Below are positions 14,743-23,089 of a DNA stretch of 32,402 nucleotides, piece after piece. Below the pieces are notes generated by a model. That model saw only the letters and a list, made by a program, of their open reading frames with translations. It did no database searches and was not told where the DNA came from. The stretch comes from Clostridia bacterium (lineage in GTDB: Bacteria; Bacillota_A; Clostridia; Oscillospirales; CAG-272), in the NCBI GenBank assembly GCA_017462125.1, contig JAFTRQ010000148.1:1-32402 (forward strand). The letters run 5' to 3'. Position numbers and translations under genes: made by a program. Within the stretch, counting starts at the first letter, position 1; the number at the start of each line of letters is the position of its first letter.

Positions 14743-17550
14743 ATGGCTAAAGATTATACGAGTTCACTCAATCTTCCGAAAACAGAGTTTTCGATGAAGG
14801 CGAATCTCCCCCAGAGAGAGCCTGAAACACTTAAATATTGGGAAAGCATCGATCTCTACAACAAGATGATCGAGGTCAGAGCCGACGGAAAGGTATTCTC
14901 CTTCCACGACGGCCCTCCCTTCTCCAACGGTAACATTCACATGGGTCACGCCCTCAACAAGACGATCAAGGACTTCATCAACAAGTACAAGGCGATGACA
15001 GGACACAAGATCTCTTACGTTCCCGGCTGGGATAACCACGGCATGCCCATCGAGTCCGCGATCCTGAAGAAGAACAAGATCGACCGCAAGAAGATGTCGA
15101 TCCCCGAGTTCCGTTCCGCCTGCGAAAAGTTCGCGCAGGGCTTTATCGACACACAGATGGAGCAGTTCAAGAGACTTGGTCTGATCGGTGATTGGGAGCA
15201 TCCCTATACCACTATGTCCCCCGAGTTCGAGGCAACAGAGGTCAGAGTATTCGGTGAAATGTTCAAGAAGGGCTACATCTACAAGGGTCTCAAGCCCGTA
15301 TATTGGTGCCCCAAGGACGAAACCGCGCTTGCAGAGGCTGAGATCGAATATCAGACCGACAAGTGTACCTCTATCTACGTAAAGTTCAAGGTAGCCGATG
15401 ACAAGGGCAAGCTTGCTTCTGTCTGCGACCTGAATAACACATATTTCGTAATCTGGACAACCACCACCTGGACTCTTCCCGGTAACCTTGCGATCGCTCT
15501 CAACCCCGTTGAGGAATACGATCTCGTGAAGGTTGAGAGCGGCGAGGTTTACGTTCTCGCAAAGGCTCTGACCGAGAAGACCCTGAAGGCTGCAGGCATT
15601 GAAGGCTACGAGGTTCTCGCAACCATGGCGGGCTCCGAGTTTGAATTTATGACCGCACAGCATCCCTTCCTTGACAGAAAGAGCGTTGTTGTAAACGCAG
15701 ATTACGTTACTATGGACAGCGGTACAGGTTGCGTTCACACCGCTCCCGGCTTCGGTGCTGACGACTATCAGACCTGCCGCCGTTATAACATTGACATCAT
15801 CGTTCCCGTCGACGACCGCGGTTATCAGACCGAGGACGCAGGTAAGTTTGCGGGAATGTATTACGCAGCCTCCAACGAGGCGATCCTTGAGGATATGAAG
15901 GAGAGCGGCGCGCTTTTGGCGGCTGAGGAGATCGAGCACGAGTATCCTCACTGCTGGAGATGTAAGTCTCCCATCATCTTCAGAGCAACTCCTCAGTGGT
16001 TCTGCTCGGTTGAGTCCTTCAAGGAGATGGCTGTTGAGGCTTGTCAGCCCGTTAAGTGGCTTCCCGCTTGGGGTGAAGAGAGAATGATCCAGATGATCAG
16101 AGAGAGAGCCGATTGGTGTATCTCCCGTCAACGTCATTGGGGTCTGCCTATCCCTGTATTCTATTGCGACGAGTGCAAAAAGCCTATCTGCAACGACGAG
16201 ACCATCGACGCGGTTGCAAAGCTCTTTGGCGAGAAGGGCTCCAACGCTTGGTTCCAGATGGAGGCGGCTGAAATCCTTCCCGAGGGCTTCGTATGTCCTC
16301 ACTGCGGCAAGGCGCACGGCTTCTCCAAGGAGACCAACACACTTGACGGTTGGTTCGACTCCGGCTCCTCTCACTTCGCAGTGCTTCGCGAGAGACCCGA
16401 GCTCTCTTGGCCCTCCGACATCTATCTTGAGGGCGGCGACCAGTACAGAGGTTGGTTCCAGTCCTCGCTCCTCACCGCGGTTGGCGCAACAGGCGAGGCA
16501 AAGGCTCCCTTCAAGGCCGTTCTTACCCACGGTTGGGTAGTTGACGGCGAGGGTAAGGCAATGCACAAGTCTCTCGGAAACTCCATCAGCCCCGACGACA
16601 TCGTTAAGAAGTACGGTGCCGAGCTGGTCAGACTCTGGGCGGCTTCCTCCGACTATCACGCAGACGTTCGCTGCTCCGACAACATCTTCAAGCAGCTTTC
16701 CGAGACTTACAGAAAGATCCGTAACACCGCCAGAATCATGATGGCGAATCTGGGTGACTTCAACCCCGACACCGATATGGTGGATTACTTCGATATGCTT
16801 GAGATCGATCAGTGGATCGTTGCCGAGGCAAATCAACTGGTGAAACAGTGTCTCGACGCATACAACGAGTATGAGTTCCACATCGTTTACCATGCGATCA
16901 ACAAGTTCTGCACCATCGAGCTTTCTAAGCTCTACATTGATATTACCAAGGACCGCCTTTACGTTGAAAAGGCAGACTCTGCGGCAAGAAGAAGCGGCCA
17001 GAGTGCGCTTTACCTTGTTCTCTCGGCTATCACAAGACTTCTTGCTCCTATCATCTCCTTTACAGCAGAGGAGATCTGGAAGTGCATGCCTCACGAAAGC
17101 AGTGACAACAAGGAGAGTGTATTCCTCAACGATATGCCTGGTTTTGCAGAAGCATTTGCATGGGAGGTTGCACCTGTTTGCGCGGCATGGGAGAAGCTCT
17201 TCCAGTACCGTGACGACGTTATGAAGGCACTTGAGATCGCCAGAGCAGACAAAATGATCGGTAAATCCTTGGACGCAAAGGTCACTGTCTATACCAATGA
17301 CTCTGATGCCTATGAGACCCTGCACAGATTCTCCGACATGCTTGCCGAGATCTACATCACCTCCGGCGCAAAGGTAGTGAAGGGAGACGCTCCCGAGGGC
17401 GCGTACGTTTCCGAATCCGGCATTCTTGCTGTCAAGGTTGAGCCCGCTGACGGCTGTAAGTGCGGCAGATGCTGGTCTTACTCTACCGAGGGCGTTACCG
17501 ACGAGGATGGCGACTTCCTCTGCGAGAGATGTAGAAAAATACTTCTTTAA
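14743..17550 (+). CDS. ileS: Isoleucyl-tRNA synthetase (IleS)
   Basis: A 935-residue class I aminoacyl-tRNA synthetase that charges tRNA-Ile. The HIGH motif appears as HMGH in FSNGNIHMGHALN near residue 64, followed by GWDNHGMPIE. The editing domain is in the middle (TTTTWTLPGN). GWFDSGSSHF and RGWFQSSL mark the active site. The KMSKS loop reads AMHKSLGN near residue 607, a variant. Cys pairs occur internally (YCDECKKPIC, CPHCG) and at the C-terminus (CGRCW, CERC), consistent with zinc binding. Length is normal. No T-box leader is present in the 39-nt gap from ylmH, so control comes from the operon or from upstream. Confidence 0.97.
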   Translation: MAKDYTSSLNLPKTEFSMKANLPQREPETLKYWESIDLYNKMIEVRADGKVFSFHDGPPFSNGNIHMGHALNKTIKDFINKYKAMTGHKISYVPGWDNHGMPIESAILKKNKIDRKKMSIPEFRSACEKFAQGFIDTQMEQFKRLGLIGDWEHPYTTMSPEFEATEVRVFGEMFKKGYIYKGLKPVYWCPKDETALAEAEIEYQTDKCTSIYVKFKVADDKGKLASVCDLNNTYFVIWTTTTWTLPGNLAIALNPVEEYDLVKVESGEVYVLAKALTEKTLKAAGIEGYEVLATMAGSEFEFMTAQHPFLDRKSVVVNADYVTMDSGTGCVHTAPGFGADDYQTCRRYNIDIIVPVDDRGYQTEDAGKFAGMYYAASNEAILEDMKESGALLAAEEIEHEYPHCWRCKSPIIFRATPQWFCSVESFKEMAVEACQPVKWLPAWGEERMIQMIRERADWCISRQRHWGLPIPVFYCDECKKPICNDETIDAVAKLFGEKGSNAWFQMEAAEILPEGFVCPHCGKAHGFSKETNTLDGWFDSGSSHFAVLRERPELSWPSDIYLEGGDQYRGWFQSSLLTAVGATGEAKAPFKAVLTHGWVVDGEGKAMHKSLGNSISPDDIVKKYGAELVRLWAASSDYHADVRCSDNIFKQLSETYRKIRNTARIMMANLGDFNPDTDMVDYFDMLEIDQWIVAEANQLVKQCLDAYNEYEFHIVYHAINKFCTIELSKLYIDITKDRLYVEKADSAARRSGQSALYLVLSAITRLLAPIISFTAEEIWKCMPHESSDNKESVFLNDMPGFAEAFAWEVAPVCAAWEKLFQYRDDVMKALEIARADKMIGKSLDAKVTVYTNDSDAYETLHRFSDMLAEIYITSGAKVVKGDAPEGAYVSESGILAVKVEPADGCKCGRCWSYSTEGVTDEDGDFLCERCRKILL

Positions 17551-17562
17551 AGAACTGTGACT

Positions 17563-17608
17563 GTGGGGGAGGGAAAAACTTCTTGAAAGAAGTTTTCCCC
17601 TCCCCCAC
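17563..17608. repeat. G/C-rich foldback element between ileS and lspA
   Basis: Arms of 21 nt (17563-17583 and 17588-17608) are complementary with one mismatch; each combines a GGGGGAGGG-type block with an ACTTCT block. A CCCCCACCTTTTT tail follows. It could act as an attenuator between ileS and lspA. I recognise this type of sequence as a dispersed palindrome in Clostridia genomes, but that is from memory. Confidence 0.75.
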
Positions 17609-17660
17609 ACCCCCACCTTTTTCAAGAGTTTTTAATAAAATTTCGAAAGGATAATGTCAG

Positions 17661-18233
17661 ATGACGTCAATCATAATATCGGTCGTACTGATGGTCGTAG
17701 CTGTCGTGCTTGATCAGGTAAGCAAGCTGATCGTTGTGTCGAATATGGATCTGCACGAATCCATTGCCATCATTCCCGACGTGTTTCATTTTACGTATAT
17801 ACAGAACCGCGGTGCGGCGTTTGGCTCCTTTGACGAGCACAGATGGGTATTTCTGATCCTGTCAACCGTTGCGATCATTGCCATTCTGGCGTTTCTGTTC
17901 TGGAAAAAGCCGCAGGATAAGCTCCTGTTGGCTTCTCTGATCCTGATCTCGGGCGGCGGCATCGGCAATATGATCGACCGCGTACGCTTGGGCTACGTGA
18001 TCGATTTTCTCGATTTTTGCGCGTTCCCCAATCTGTGGATGTGGATATTTAACGTGGCAGACGCATTCGTTTGCATTGGCGCGGGTATGCTTGCGCTTTG
18101 GATGATCCTCGACACGGTGCGGGATATAAAGAAGGAAAAGGCGCAAAAGCTTACCGAAGCCATAGAGACTGCGGTTGTGGACGAAAGCGAAAATAATGCT
18201 ACCGAAAACGGCGGTGAAGAGCATGACAGTTGA
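17661..18233 (+). CDS. lspA: Lipoprotein signal peptidase (LspA, signal peptidase II)
   Basis: A 190-residue integral membrane aspartic protease that cleaves signal peptides from prolipoproteins. It has four hydrophobic segments. Conserved motifs are IQNRGAAFG, GGGIGNMIDRVRLGYVIDFLDF with the first catalytic Asp, and FNVADAFVCIGAG with the second. A hydrophilic tail of about 35 residues after the last membrane segment is longer than usual. Its stop codon lies inside the start region of rluD, so the two are coupled. At least two substrate lipoproteins are encoded in this window (23090 and 29671). Confidence 0.95.
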   Translation: MTSIIISVVLMVVAVVLDQVSKLIVVSNMDLHESIAIIPDVFHFTYIQNRGAAFGSFDEHRWVFLILSTVAIIAILAFLFWKKPQDKLLLASLILISGGGIGNMIDRVRLGYVIDFLDFCAFPNLWMWIFNVADAFVCIGAGMLALWMILDTVRDIKKEKAQKLTEAIETAVVDESENNATENGGEEHDS

Positions 18234-19239
18234 GCCCTTGGACAGATCTGCCGAGCTGCAGGATGATGCCGACGCGGAAAACGATACCGTGCGACTTTCC
18301 GTTGACAGCGCAGACGTAGGCGAGCGCATCGACCGTTTCGTCTCGGAAAAAGAGGATTGCTCACGCGCGTTGGCGGTCAAGCTGATAGAAAACGGAAGCA
18401 TTACCGTTTGCGGCAAGGCGACCGTAAAAAATTACAAGCTCCGTATGGGCGACCTTGTACAGATCGTCTATCCCGAACCAACCTGCGACGAGGCCTTGCC
18501 CGAGGATATTCCTCTTGACGTGGTGTATGAGGACGGTGACATTATCGTCATCAACAAGCCTAAGGGAATGATCGTTCATCCCGCAACGGGTATCTATACG
18601 GGAACCCTTGTAAACGCTCTGCTTTATCATTGTAAGGACAGCTTGTCGGGCATCGGCGGAGTGATCAGACCCGGAATCGTCCACCGCATTGACAAGGACA
18701 CCTCGGGGCTTTTGGTTGTTGCGAAAAACGACGAGGCGCACCTGTGTCTCTCCGAGCAGTTGAAGACCCACGAGGTCAGCCGCGTTTATCACGCGATTGC
18801 CATCGGCAATATCAAAGAAGACAAGGGAACGGTTGACCGTCCTATCGGAAGACACCCTGCCGACCGCAAAAAAATGGCGGTCGTTACCGACCCTGCAAGG
18901 CAGGCAAGGGAAGCGATCACCCATTTTGAGGTTATGGAGCGCTTTGAGATCCCCACAGGACGCTTCACCTACGTCAAATGCAAGCTTGAAACGGGCAGAA
19001 CGCATCAAATCCGCGTACACCTGTCGTCTGTCGGCCATCCCTTAATGGGAGACCTTGTTTACGGCGGCGGTAACACAAAATTTGAAGCAAGCAGTAAGGA
19101 GCTGATCAGCGGTCAGTGCCTCCATGCCAAGGAGCTGGAGCTGACTCACCCGAGAACGGGAGAGAAGATGCGCTTTTCTACCGAATTGCCGCGGGAATTT
19201 ACAGAACTGTTGGAAAAGCTGCGAAAACAGAGCTTTTGA
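18223..19239 (+). CDS. RluA/RluD family 23S rRNA pseudouridine synthase
   Basis: A 338-residue pseudouridine synthase. An N-terminal S4 domain (residues about 25-90, with VGERIDRFVSEKEDCSRALA) precedes the catalytic domain. The catalytic Asp is in HRIDKDTSGLLVVAKND. GRTHQIRVHLSSVGHPLMGD is the family C-terminal signature. The ATG at 18223 is chosen because the frame from 18175 lies inside lspA and GGTGAAG precedes 18223; the start overlaps lspA by 11 nt. This position after lspA is typical (ylyB in Bacillus). Which uridines it modifies is not certain, so RluD is not asserted. Confidence 0.93.
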   Translation: MTVEPLDRSAELQDDADAENDTVRLSVDSADVGERIDRFVSEKEDCSRALAVKLIENGSITVCGKATVKNYKLRMGDLVQIVYPEPTCDEALPEDIPLDVVYEDGDIIVINKPKGMIVHPATGIYTGTLVNALLYHCKDSLSGIGGVIRPGIVHRIDKDTSGLLVVAKNDEAHLCLSEQLKTHEVSRVYHAIAIGNIKEDKGTVDRPIGRHPADRKKMAVVTDPARQAREAITHFEVMERFEIPTGRFTYVKCKLETGRTHQIRVHLSSVGHPLMGDLVYGGGNTKFEASSKELISGQCLHAKELELTHPRTGEKMRFSTELPREFTELLEKLRKQSF

Positions 19240-19273
19240 GATTACAATTTTGATTTTTCGGGATGTTGTAGAT

Positions 19274-19352
19274 CCGTAGGGCGGGGGCTTGCTCCCGCCG
19301 TTGCGTTGGTTCAAATCGTTCATCACGGCGGGAGCAAGCCCCCGCCCTACGG
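19274..19352. repeat. Perfect 27-bp inverted repeat (dispersed palindrome)
   Basis: The arms 19274-19300 and 19326-19352 are perfect complements, containing GGGCGGGGGC and its complement, with a 25-nt loop. It lies between rluD and the greA-like gene. There is no T-tract, so simple termination is unlikely. The element has the look of a short repeat present in many copies; only one copy is in this window. The remainder of 19240-19423 is AT-rich leader. Confidence 0.85.
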
Positions 19353-19423
19353 TTTGAAAATGACGTTCATCCTCACCATTAAATCGCAATTTAACACACT
19401 AAACACAAAGAAAGGGTTTAATT

Positions 19424-19927
19424 ATGCACGACGAACTTACAGCCGTTGATATAAAGAAAATGCAGGAGGAGGTCGACTACCGTATGTGCGTTCTGCGCCC
19501 TCAGCTTTTAGCCGAGGTGCAGAGGACGAGAGAATACGGCGACCTCAGTGAAAATGCCGAATACAAAGAGGCAAAAAGAGAAAAGAACAAGAACGAGAGC
19601 AGAATTCGCTATCTGAAAAATATGATCGCTACAGCAAAGGTCATTAAGGTCAAGCAGCAGGACGATGCCGTCTGCCTCTTCGACACCGTTGCCTTTTACA
19701 TCGAGGAGGACGACGAGGTTGAGGAAAGACAGATCGTGACAACGCTCCGCCAAGACTCCCTCAAGGGTCTGCTCAGCAAGGAGTCGCCCCTCGGCAAGGC
19801 TCTCCTTGGCAAAAAGGTGGGCGACCGCGTCTTAGTCAAGGTCAACGATAACTACAGCTATTACGTCGAGATCCGCGAGATTAAAAAGGGTCACGACGAC
19901 GAAAGCATCCCGATCAGCAGTTATTGA
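19424..19927 (+). CDS. GreA/GreB family transcription elongation factor
   Basis: A 167-residue factor expected to bind in the RNA polymerase secondary channel and stimulate cleavage of backtracked RNA. The N-terminal coiled-coil has the family hallmark EYGDLSENAEYKEAKREK, with the acidic tip residues in DLSENAEY. The C-terminal FKBP-like domain contains ESPLGKALLGKKVGD. The extreme N-terminus is diverged from standard GreA and the protein is slightly longer than usual, so it may be a paralogue. It has an AAAGGG ribosome binding site and a terminator hairpin at 19937-19980. Confidence 0.88.
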   Translation: MHDELTAVDIKKMQEEVDYRMCVLRPQLLAEVQRTREYGDLSENAEYKEAKREKNKNESRIRYLKNMIATAKVIKVKQQDDAVCLFDTVAFYIEEDDEVEERQIVTTLRQDSLKGLLSKESPLGKALLGKKVGDRVLVKVNDNYSYYVEIREIKKGHDDESIPISSY

Positions 19928-19936
19928 TCGGAAAAG

Positions 19937-19980
19937 CAAAGAGAGAGGAGCGCTTTTTGAAAAACGCTCCTCTCTCTTTG
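19937..19980. terminator. Bidirectional terminator between greA-like gene and copA
   Basis: Perfect 16-bp arms (19937-19952 and 19965-19980), rich in GAGAGAGG, close around a T-run/A-run loop. It separates the convergent greA-like and copA genes. The downstream T-tract is short on both sides. Confidence 0.75.
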
Positions 19981-19989
19981 TCAACTCGG

Positions 19990-20199
19990 TTATTCTATTC
20001 CAACAACGTCGTATCCCGCATCCTCAACCGTCTTTTTGAGAACGTCGTTTGCAACGTCGGCATTGAGGGTCACCACAGCGGTTCCGCTTTCGTGGCTGAC
20101 CTCAGCGGACTCAACCTGCTCAAGTGCTTCAAGGCACTTCTTCACTCTGCCCGAGCAATGGGGGCACATCATTCCTTCGATCTTCATTGTCTTTTTCAT
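19990..20199 (-). CDS. copZ: Possible internal CopZ copper chaperone (in-frame start within copA)
   Basis: The last 69 codons of copA begin at an ATG (20199, minus strand) with AAGGAG ending 8 nt upstream; a second ATG lies one codon earlier. The product would start MKKTMKIEGMMCPHCSG and comprise a single complete heavy-metal domain with the C-x2-C copper site. At 69 residues it has the normal length of a stand-alone CopZ. CopZ carries Cu(I) to CopA and CsoR. In E. coli a chaperone is also made from copA, there by ribosomal frameshifting from the 5' end. Use of the internal start is an inference from the ribosome binding site and the length. Confidence 0.5.
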   Translation of the reverse strand: MKKTMKIEGMMCPHCSGRVKKCLEALEQVESAEVSHESGTAVVTLNADVANDVLKKTVEDAGYDVVGIE

Positions 20200-22530
20200 C
20201 ATCAAATCTCCTTTTTCTTCCGTCAAGGTCACCTCGACCGCGACGGGATTTTTATTTGTTTTTTTAGATCTTACAGGTTTTGTAATATTGATCAGATTCA
20301 GCCGCAGGGCATTGCTGACCACGCAGAAGCTGGAAAGCGACATTGCAAGCGCGCCGAACATCGGATTCAATTGCCATCCGAACACGGGGATCCACACACC
20401 CGCCGCCAGCGGGATGCCGATCACGTTATAGAAAAACGCCCAGAACAGATTCTGACGTATGGTGCGCAGGGTAGCGCGGCTCAGCTTGATCGCCGCAGGC
20501 AGATCGGACAGCTTGCTCTTCATCAGCACCACGTCTGCCGCGTCGATGGCAACGTCGGTGCCGGCACCAATGGCAATGCCGGTGTCGGCAACGGTGAGCG
20601 CGGGCGCGTCGTTGATGCCGTCGCCAACCATAATCACTTTGCCTTGCTTTTTCAACTCCGCCACAACGTCCGCCTTGCCGTCGGGAAGCACGCCTGCAAT
20701 CACACGGTCAACACCTGCCGCCCGTCCGATGGCGCGCGCCGTTTTTTCGTTATCACCGGTCAGCATAATGACCTCAAAGCCCATGCTCTGCATTTCGCGG
20801 ATCGCTTCGGGGCTGTCCTCCTTGATCACGTCGGCTACCGCGATCACACCCAGCAAACGGTCTCCGCAAGAGAAATACATCGGGGTCTTGCCTTGCTCCG
20901 CAAAGCCCTCGGCAACGCTCCGCAGCCTTTCGGGAACAGGACACCGTTCCCCGATAAAGGCAAGATTACCGCCGCAAGCAACCGCGCCGTCGATCTTACC
21001 CACAACACCCTTTCCGGGAACAGCCTCAAAATCATTGACGGTAAAGACTTCAGCGCCCATTTTCTCGCCGTGCGCAACGATTGCCGTCGCAAGCGGATGC
21101 TCGCTCATCTTTTCCAAGGATACCGCAAAGCTTAAAAGCTCTTTTTCCGTATGCTGCTCCGCAACCACCACGTCGGTTACGGCAGGCTCACCCATCGTGA
21201 TCGTACCCGTTTTATCCAGCACCGCGATTTTCGCGTGTCCTGCCATTTCAAGAGACTCGGCGGTTTTGAAGAGAATGCCTTTTTTGGCACCCACACCGCT
21301 CCCCACCATGATAGCGACAGGTGTGGCAAGACCTAACGCGCAAGGACAGCTGATCACAAGCACCGAAATTGCCCTTGCCAAAACAAAGCCGACGTCCTCG
21401 CCCACAATGCCCCAGACCGCGGCGGTCACAGCGGCAATGGCAAGAACCGTGGGCACAAAGATCGCCGAAACCTTATCCGCAGCCTTTGCGATGGGCGCCT
21501 TGGTTGCCGATGCATCGCTGACGATCCTGATGATCTGCGAGAGCGTGGTGTCCTCGCCGACCCGCTCGGCCTCACACGTGATAAATCCCGACCTGTTGAT
21601 CGTTCCCGCGCTGACCTTATCTCCGATCATTTTATCAACGGGCAGGCTCTCACCCGTCAGCGCAGACTCGTCAACAGCGGTACTTCCGTCGGTCACAAAG
21701 CCGTCCACGGGGATCTGCTCTCCCGGACGAACCACAAAAAGCTCGCCTTTCTTCACCTGCTCTACGGGAACTGTCAGCTCCTTGCCGTCGCGCAATACCG
21801 TAGCGGTCTTGGGCGACAGATCCATCAAGGACTTCAACGCGTTCGTGGTCCTGCCCTTGGAGATCGCTTCAAGCAGCTTGCCTACGGTGATCAGGGTCAG
21901 GATCATTGCCGCCGATTCAAAATAAAACTCGTGAAGATAATGGGCGGCTGTGGCCAAATCTCCGCAAGCCTGCGCATCTGCCATCAAAAACAAGGCATAC
22001 ACGCTATAGACGAAGGATGCCATCGAGCCCAAAGCCACCAAGGTGTCCATATTGGGCGCACGGTGAACAAGCCCCTTAAATCCGCTGATGAAGAACTTTT
22101 GGTTGATCACCATCACGATTGCCGCCAAGAGCATCTGCAAAATGCCTATGGCAACGGGATTTTGCGCCAAGAAGCGGGGCAGAGGCCACGACCACATCAG
22201 GTGCCCCATGGAAATATACATCAAAAGGAGAAGGAAGCCCGCGGACGCGATCAATCGGTTGCGCAAAACGGGAATCTCCTTGTTCTCAAGCGCGTCGGAG
22301 GAATTCTCCTTCGCGGCTTTTTCGGTCGAGCCATCAGCCGCGTGCGCTCCGTAGCCTGCCGCCTCAACCGCGGCGATAATGGCTTGGTCGGAGGCTTTTC
22401 CTTCCACTCCCATCGAGTTGGTCAAAAGGTTGACCGAGCATAGCTCGACTCCTTCAACCGCCTCAACCGCCTTTTCCACTCTCGCTGAGCAGGCGGCACA
22501 GCTCATGCCTGTCACGTTAAATTTTCTCAT
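19990..22530 (-). CDS. copA: Copper-translocating P-type ATPase with a C-terminal CopZ-like domain (CopA)
   Basis: An 846-residue P1B-type ATPase that exports Cu(I). An N-terminal heavy-metal domain has GMSCAACS (C-x2-C). Eight membrane helices are expected; the metal-path motif is VISCPCALGLATP (CPC). TGES of the actuator domain, DKTGTIT with the phosphorylated Asp, and MVGDGINDAPAL follow in order. After the last helix, about residues 778-846 form a second heavy-metal domain (GMMCPHCSG). That fusion is preceded in frame by an excellent ribosome binding site, so a free CopZ may also be made. It follows csoR by 17 nt in one copper-controlled operon. Subfamily (Cu versus Ag) rests on CPC and the CsoR context. 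Confidence 0.95.
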   Translation of the reverse strand: MRKFNVTGMSCAACSARVEKAVEAVEGVELCSVNLLTNSMGVEGKASDQAIIAAVEAAGYGAHAADGSTEKAAKENSSDALENKEIPVLRNRLIASAGFLLLLMYISMGHLMWSWPLPRFLAQNPVAIGILQMLLAAIVMVINQKFFISGFKGLVHRAPNMDTLVALGSMASFVYSVYALFLMADAQACGDLATAAHYLHEFYFESAAMILTLITVGKLLEAISKGRTTNALKSLMDLSPKTATVLRDGKELTVPVEQVKKGELFVVRPGEQIPVDGFVTDGSTAVDESALTGESLPVDKMIGDKVSAGTINRSGFITCEAERVGEDTTLSQIIRIVSDASATKAPIAKAADKVSAIFVPTVLAIAAVTAAVWGIVGEDVGFVLARAISVLVISCPCALGLATPVAIMVGSGVGAKKGILFKTAESLEMAGHAKIAVLDKTGTITMGEPAVTDVVVAEQHTEKELLSFAVSLEKMSEHPLATAIVAHGEKMGAEVFTVNDFEAVPGKGVVGKIDGAVACGGNLAFIGERCPVPERLRSVAEGFAEQGKTPMYFSCGDRLLGVIAVADVIKEDSPEAIREMQSMGFEVIMLTGDNEKTARAIGRAAGVDRVIAGVLPDGKADVVAELKKQGKVIMVGDGINDAPALTVADTGIAIGAGTDVAIDAADVVLMKSKLSDLPAAIKLSRATLRTIRQNLFWAFFYNVIGIPLAAGVWIPVFGWQLNPMFGALAMSLSSFCVVSNALRLNLINITKPVRSKKTNKNPVAVEVTLTEEKGDLMMKKTMKIEGMMCPHCSGRVKKCLEALEQVESAEVSHESGTAVVTLNADVANDVLKKTVEDAGYDVVGIE

Positions 22531-22547
22531 ATGAATACCTGCTTTTA

Positions 22548-22844
22548 TTATTTCATTAATCTGCCAAGCAGCGAGATCAGCTCGTCAAGCTTTTCGCTGT
22601 TGCCGTTTTTAACGTCCTCCTGCACACAGGTGCGGATATGCTCGCCAAGCAGCTCCTTGTTAAAGCTTCCAAGCGCCGCGGAAACTGCGGAGACCTGTAC
22701 CAGAATATCTGCACAGTATGCATCCTTTTCCACCATAGCGCGAATCCCGCGGATCTGTCCTTCAATGCGGCTCAGGCGATTGATCAGCGCCTTTTTTTCG
22801 TCCGGGCCGCGCAATTTCGTCCTGTCACAACAGCATTTTTCCAT
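22548..22844 (-). CDS. csoR: CsoR family copper-sensing transcriptional repressor
   Basis: A 98-residue all-helical repressor that releases DNA when it binds Cu(I). The metal ligands C-H-C are visible as Cys44 (DAYCADIL), His69 and Cys73 (EHIRTC). The N-terminus has an unusual CCC triplet at residues 4-6. INRLSRIEGQIRGI is the family signature of the first helix. Metal-binding residues fit CsoR rather than the formaldehyde sensor FrmR. It is the first gene of the csoR-copA operon, with its operator inside the promoter at 22880-22908. Confidence 0.93.
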   Translation of the reverse strand: MEKCCCDRTKLRGPDEKKALINRLSRIEGQIRGIRAMVEKDAYCADILVQVSAVSAALGSFNKELLGEHIRTCVQEDVKNGNSEKLDELISLLGRLMK

Positions 22845-22879
22845 AAACTTGTACTCCTTTGTGTATTTATCTACAACCT

Positions 22880-22908
22880 ATTATATACCCCCTCGGGGTA
22901 TTTGTCAA
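22880..22908 (-). promoter_or_regulatory. csoR-copA promoter with CsoR operator in the spacer
   Basis: Minus strand: TTGACA (22908-22903), a 17-nt spacer, TATAAT (22885-22880). The spacer is largely occupied by the palindrome ATACCCC-CTC-GGGGTAT (22885-22901), which matches the GC-centred, AT-flanked pattern of CsoR sites. Bound CsoR would block RNA polymerase; copper would relieve it. Confidence 0.85.
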
Positions 22909-23025
22909 GAGGTTTTTTAAGACTGTAATGATAAATATTTCTTTCAATAATTATTTATGGCGATTCCTAAATGACAGATTTTCCTCGGGAGGAGCTTTTT
23001 GGGTGCGGTTTTATTGAATTTTCCG

Positions 23026-23054
23026 TTGACAAGAAAGCTGTTTTGTAGTAAAAT
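23026..23054 (+). promoter_or_regulatory. Promoter of the repeat-linker lipoprotein
   Basis: TTGACA (23026-23031), a 17-nt spacer, TAAAAT (23049-23054). The gene's GGAGG ribosome binding site follows about 25 nt later. Confidence 0.7.
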
Positions 23055-23089
23055 ATCTTTGATCTTTTATTCAAACGGAGGTAAGACCA

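Noticed and set aside
14764..17625. A 953-residue open frame antisense to ileS
   Set aside because: It mirrors ileS codon structure, has no ribosome binding site or recognisable domain, and the plus-strand IleS motifs are unmistakable.
18175..18222. Upstream start of the pseudouridine synthase
   Set aside because: These codons lie within lspA, lack a ribosome binding site, and are not family-like; ATG 18223 is better.
19924..21925. Long plus-strand open frames across copA
   Set aside because: They are antisense shadows of a GC-biased P-type ATPase gene; the minus-strand motifs (CPC, DKTGT, GDGxND) settle it.
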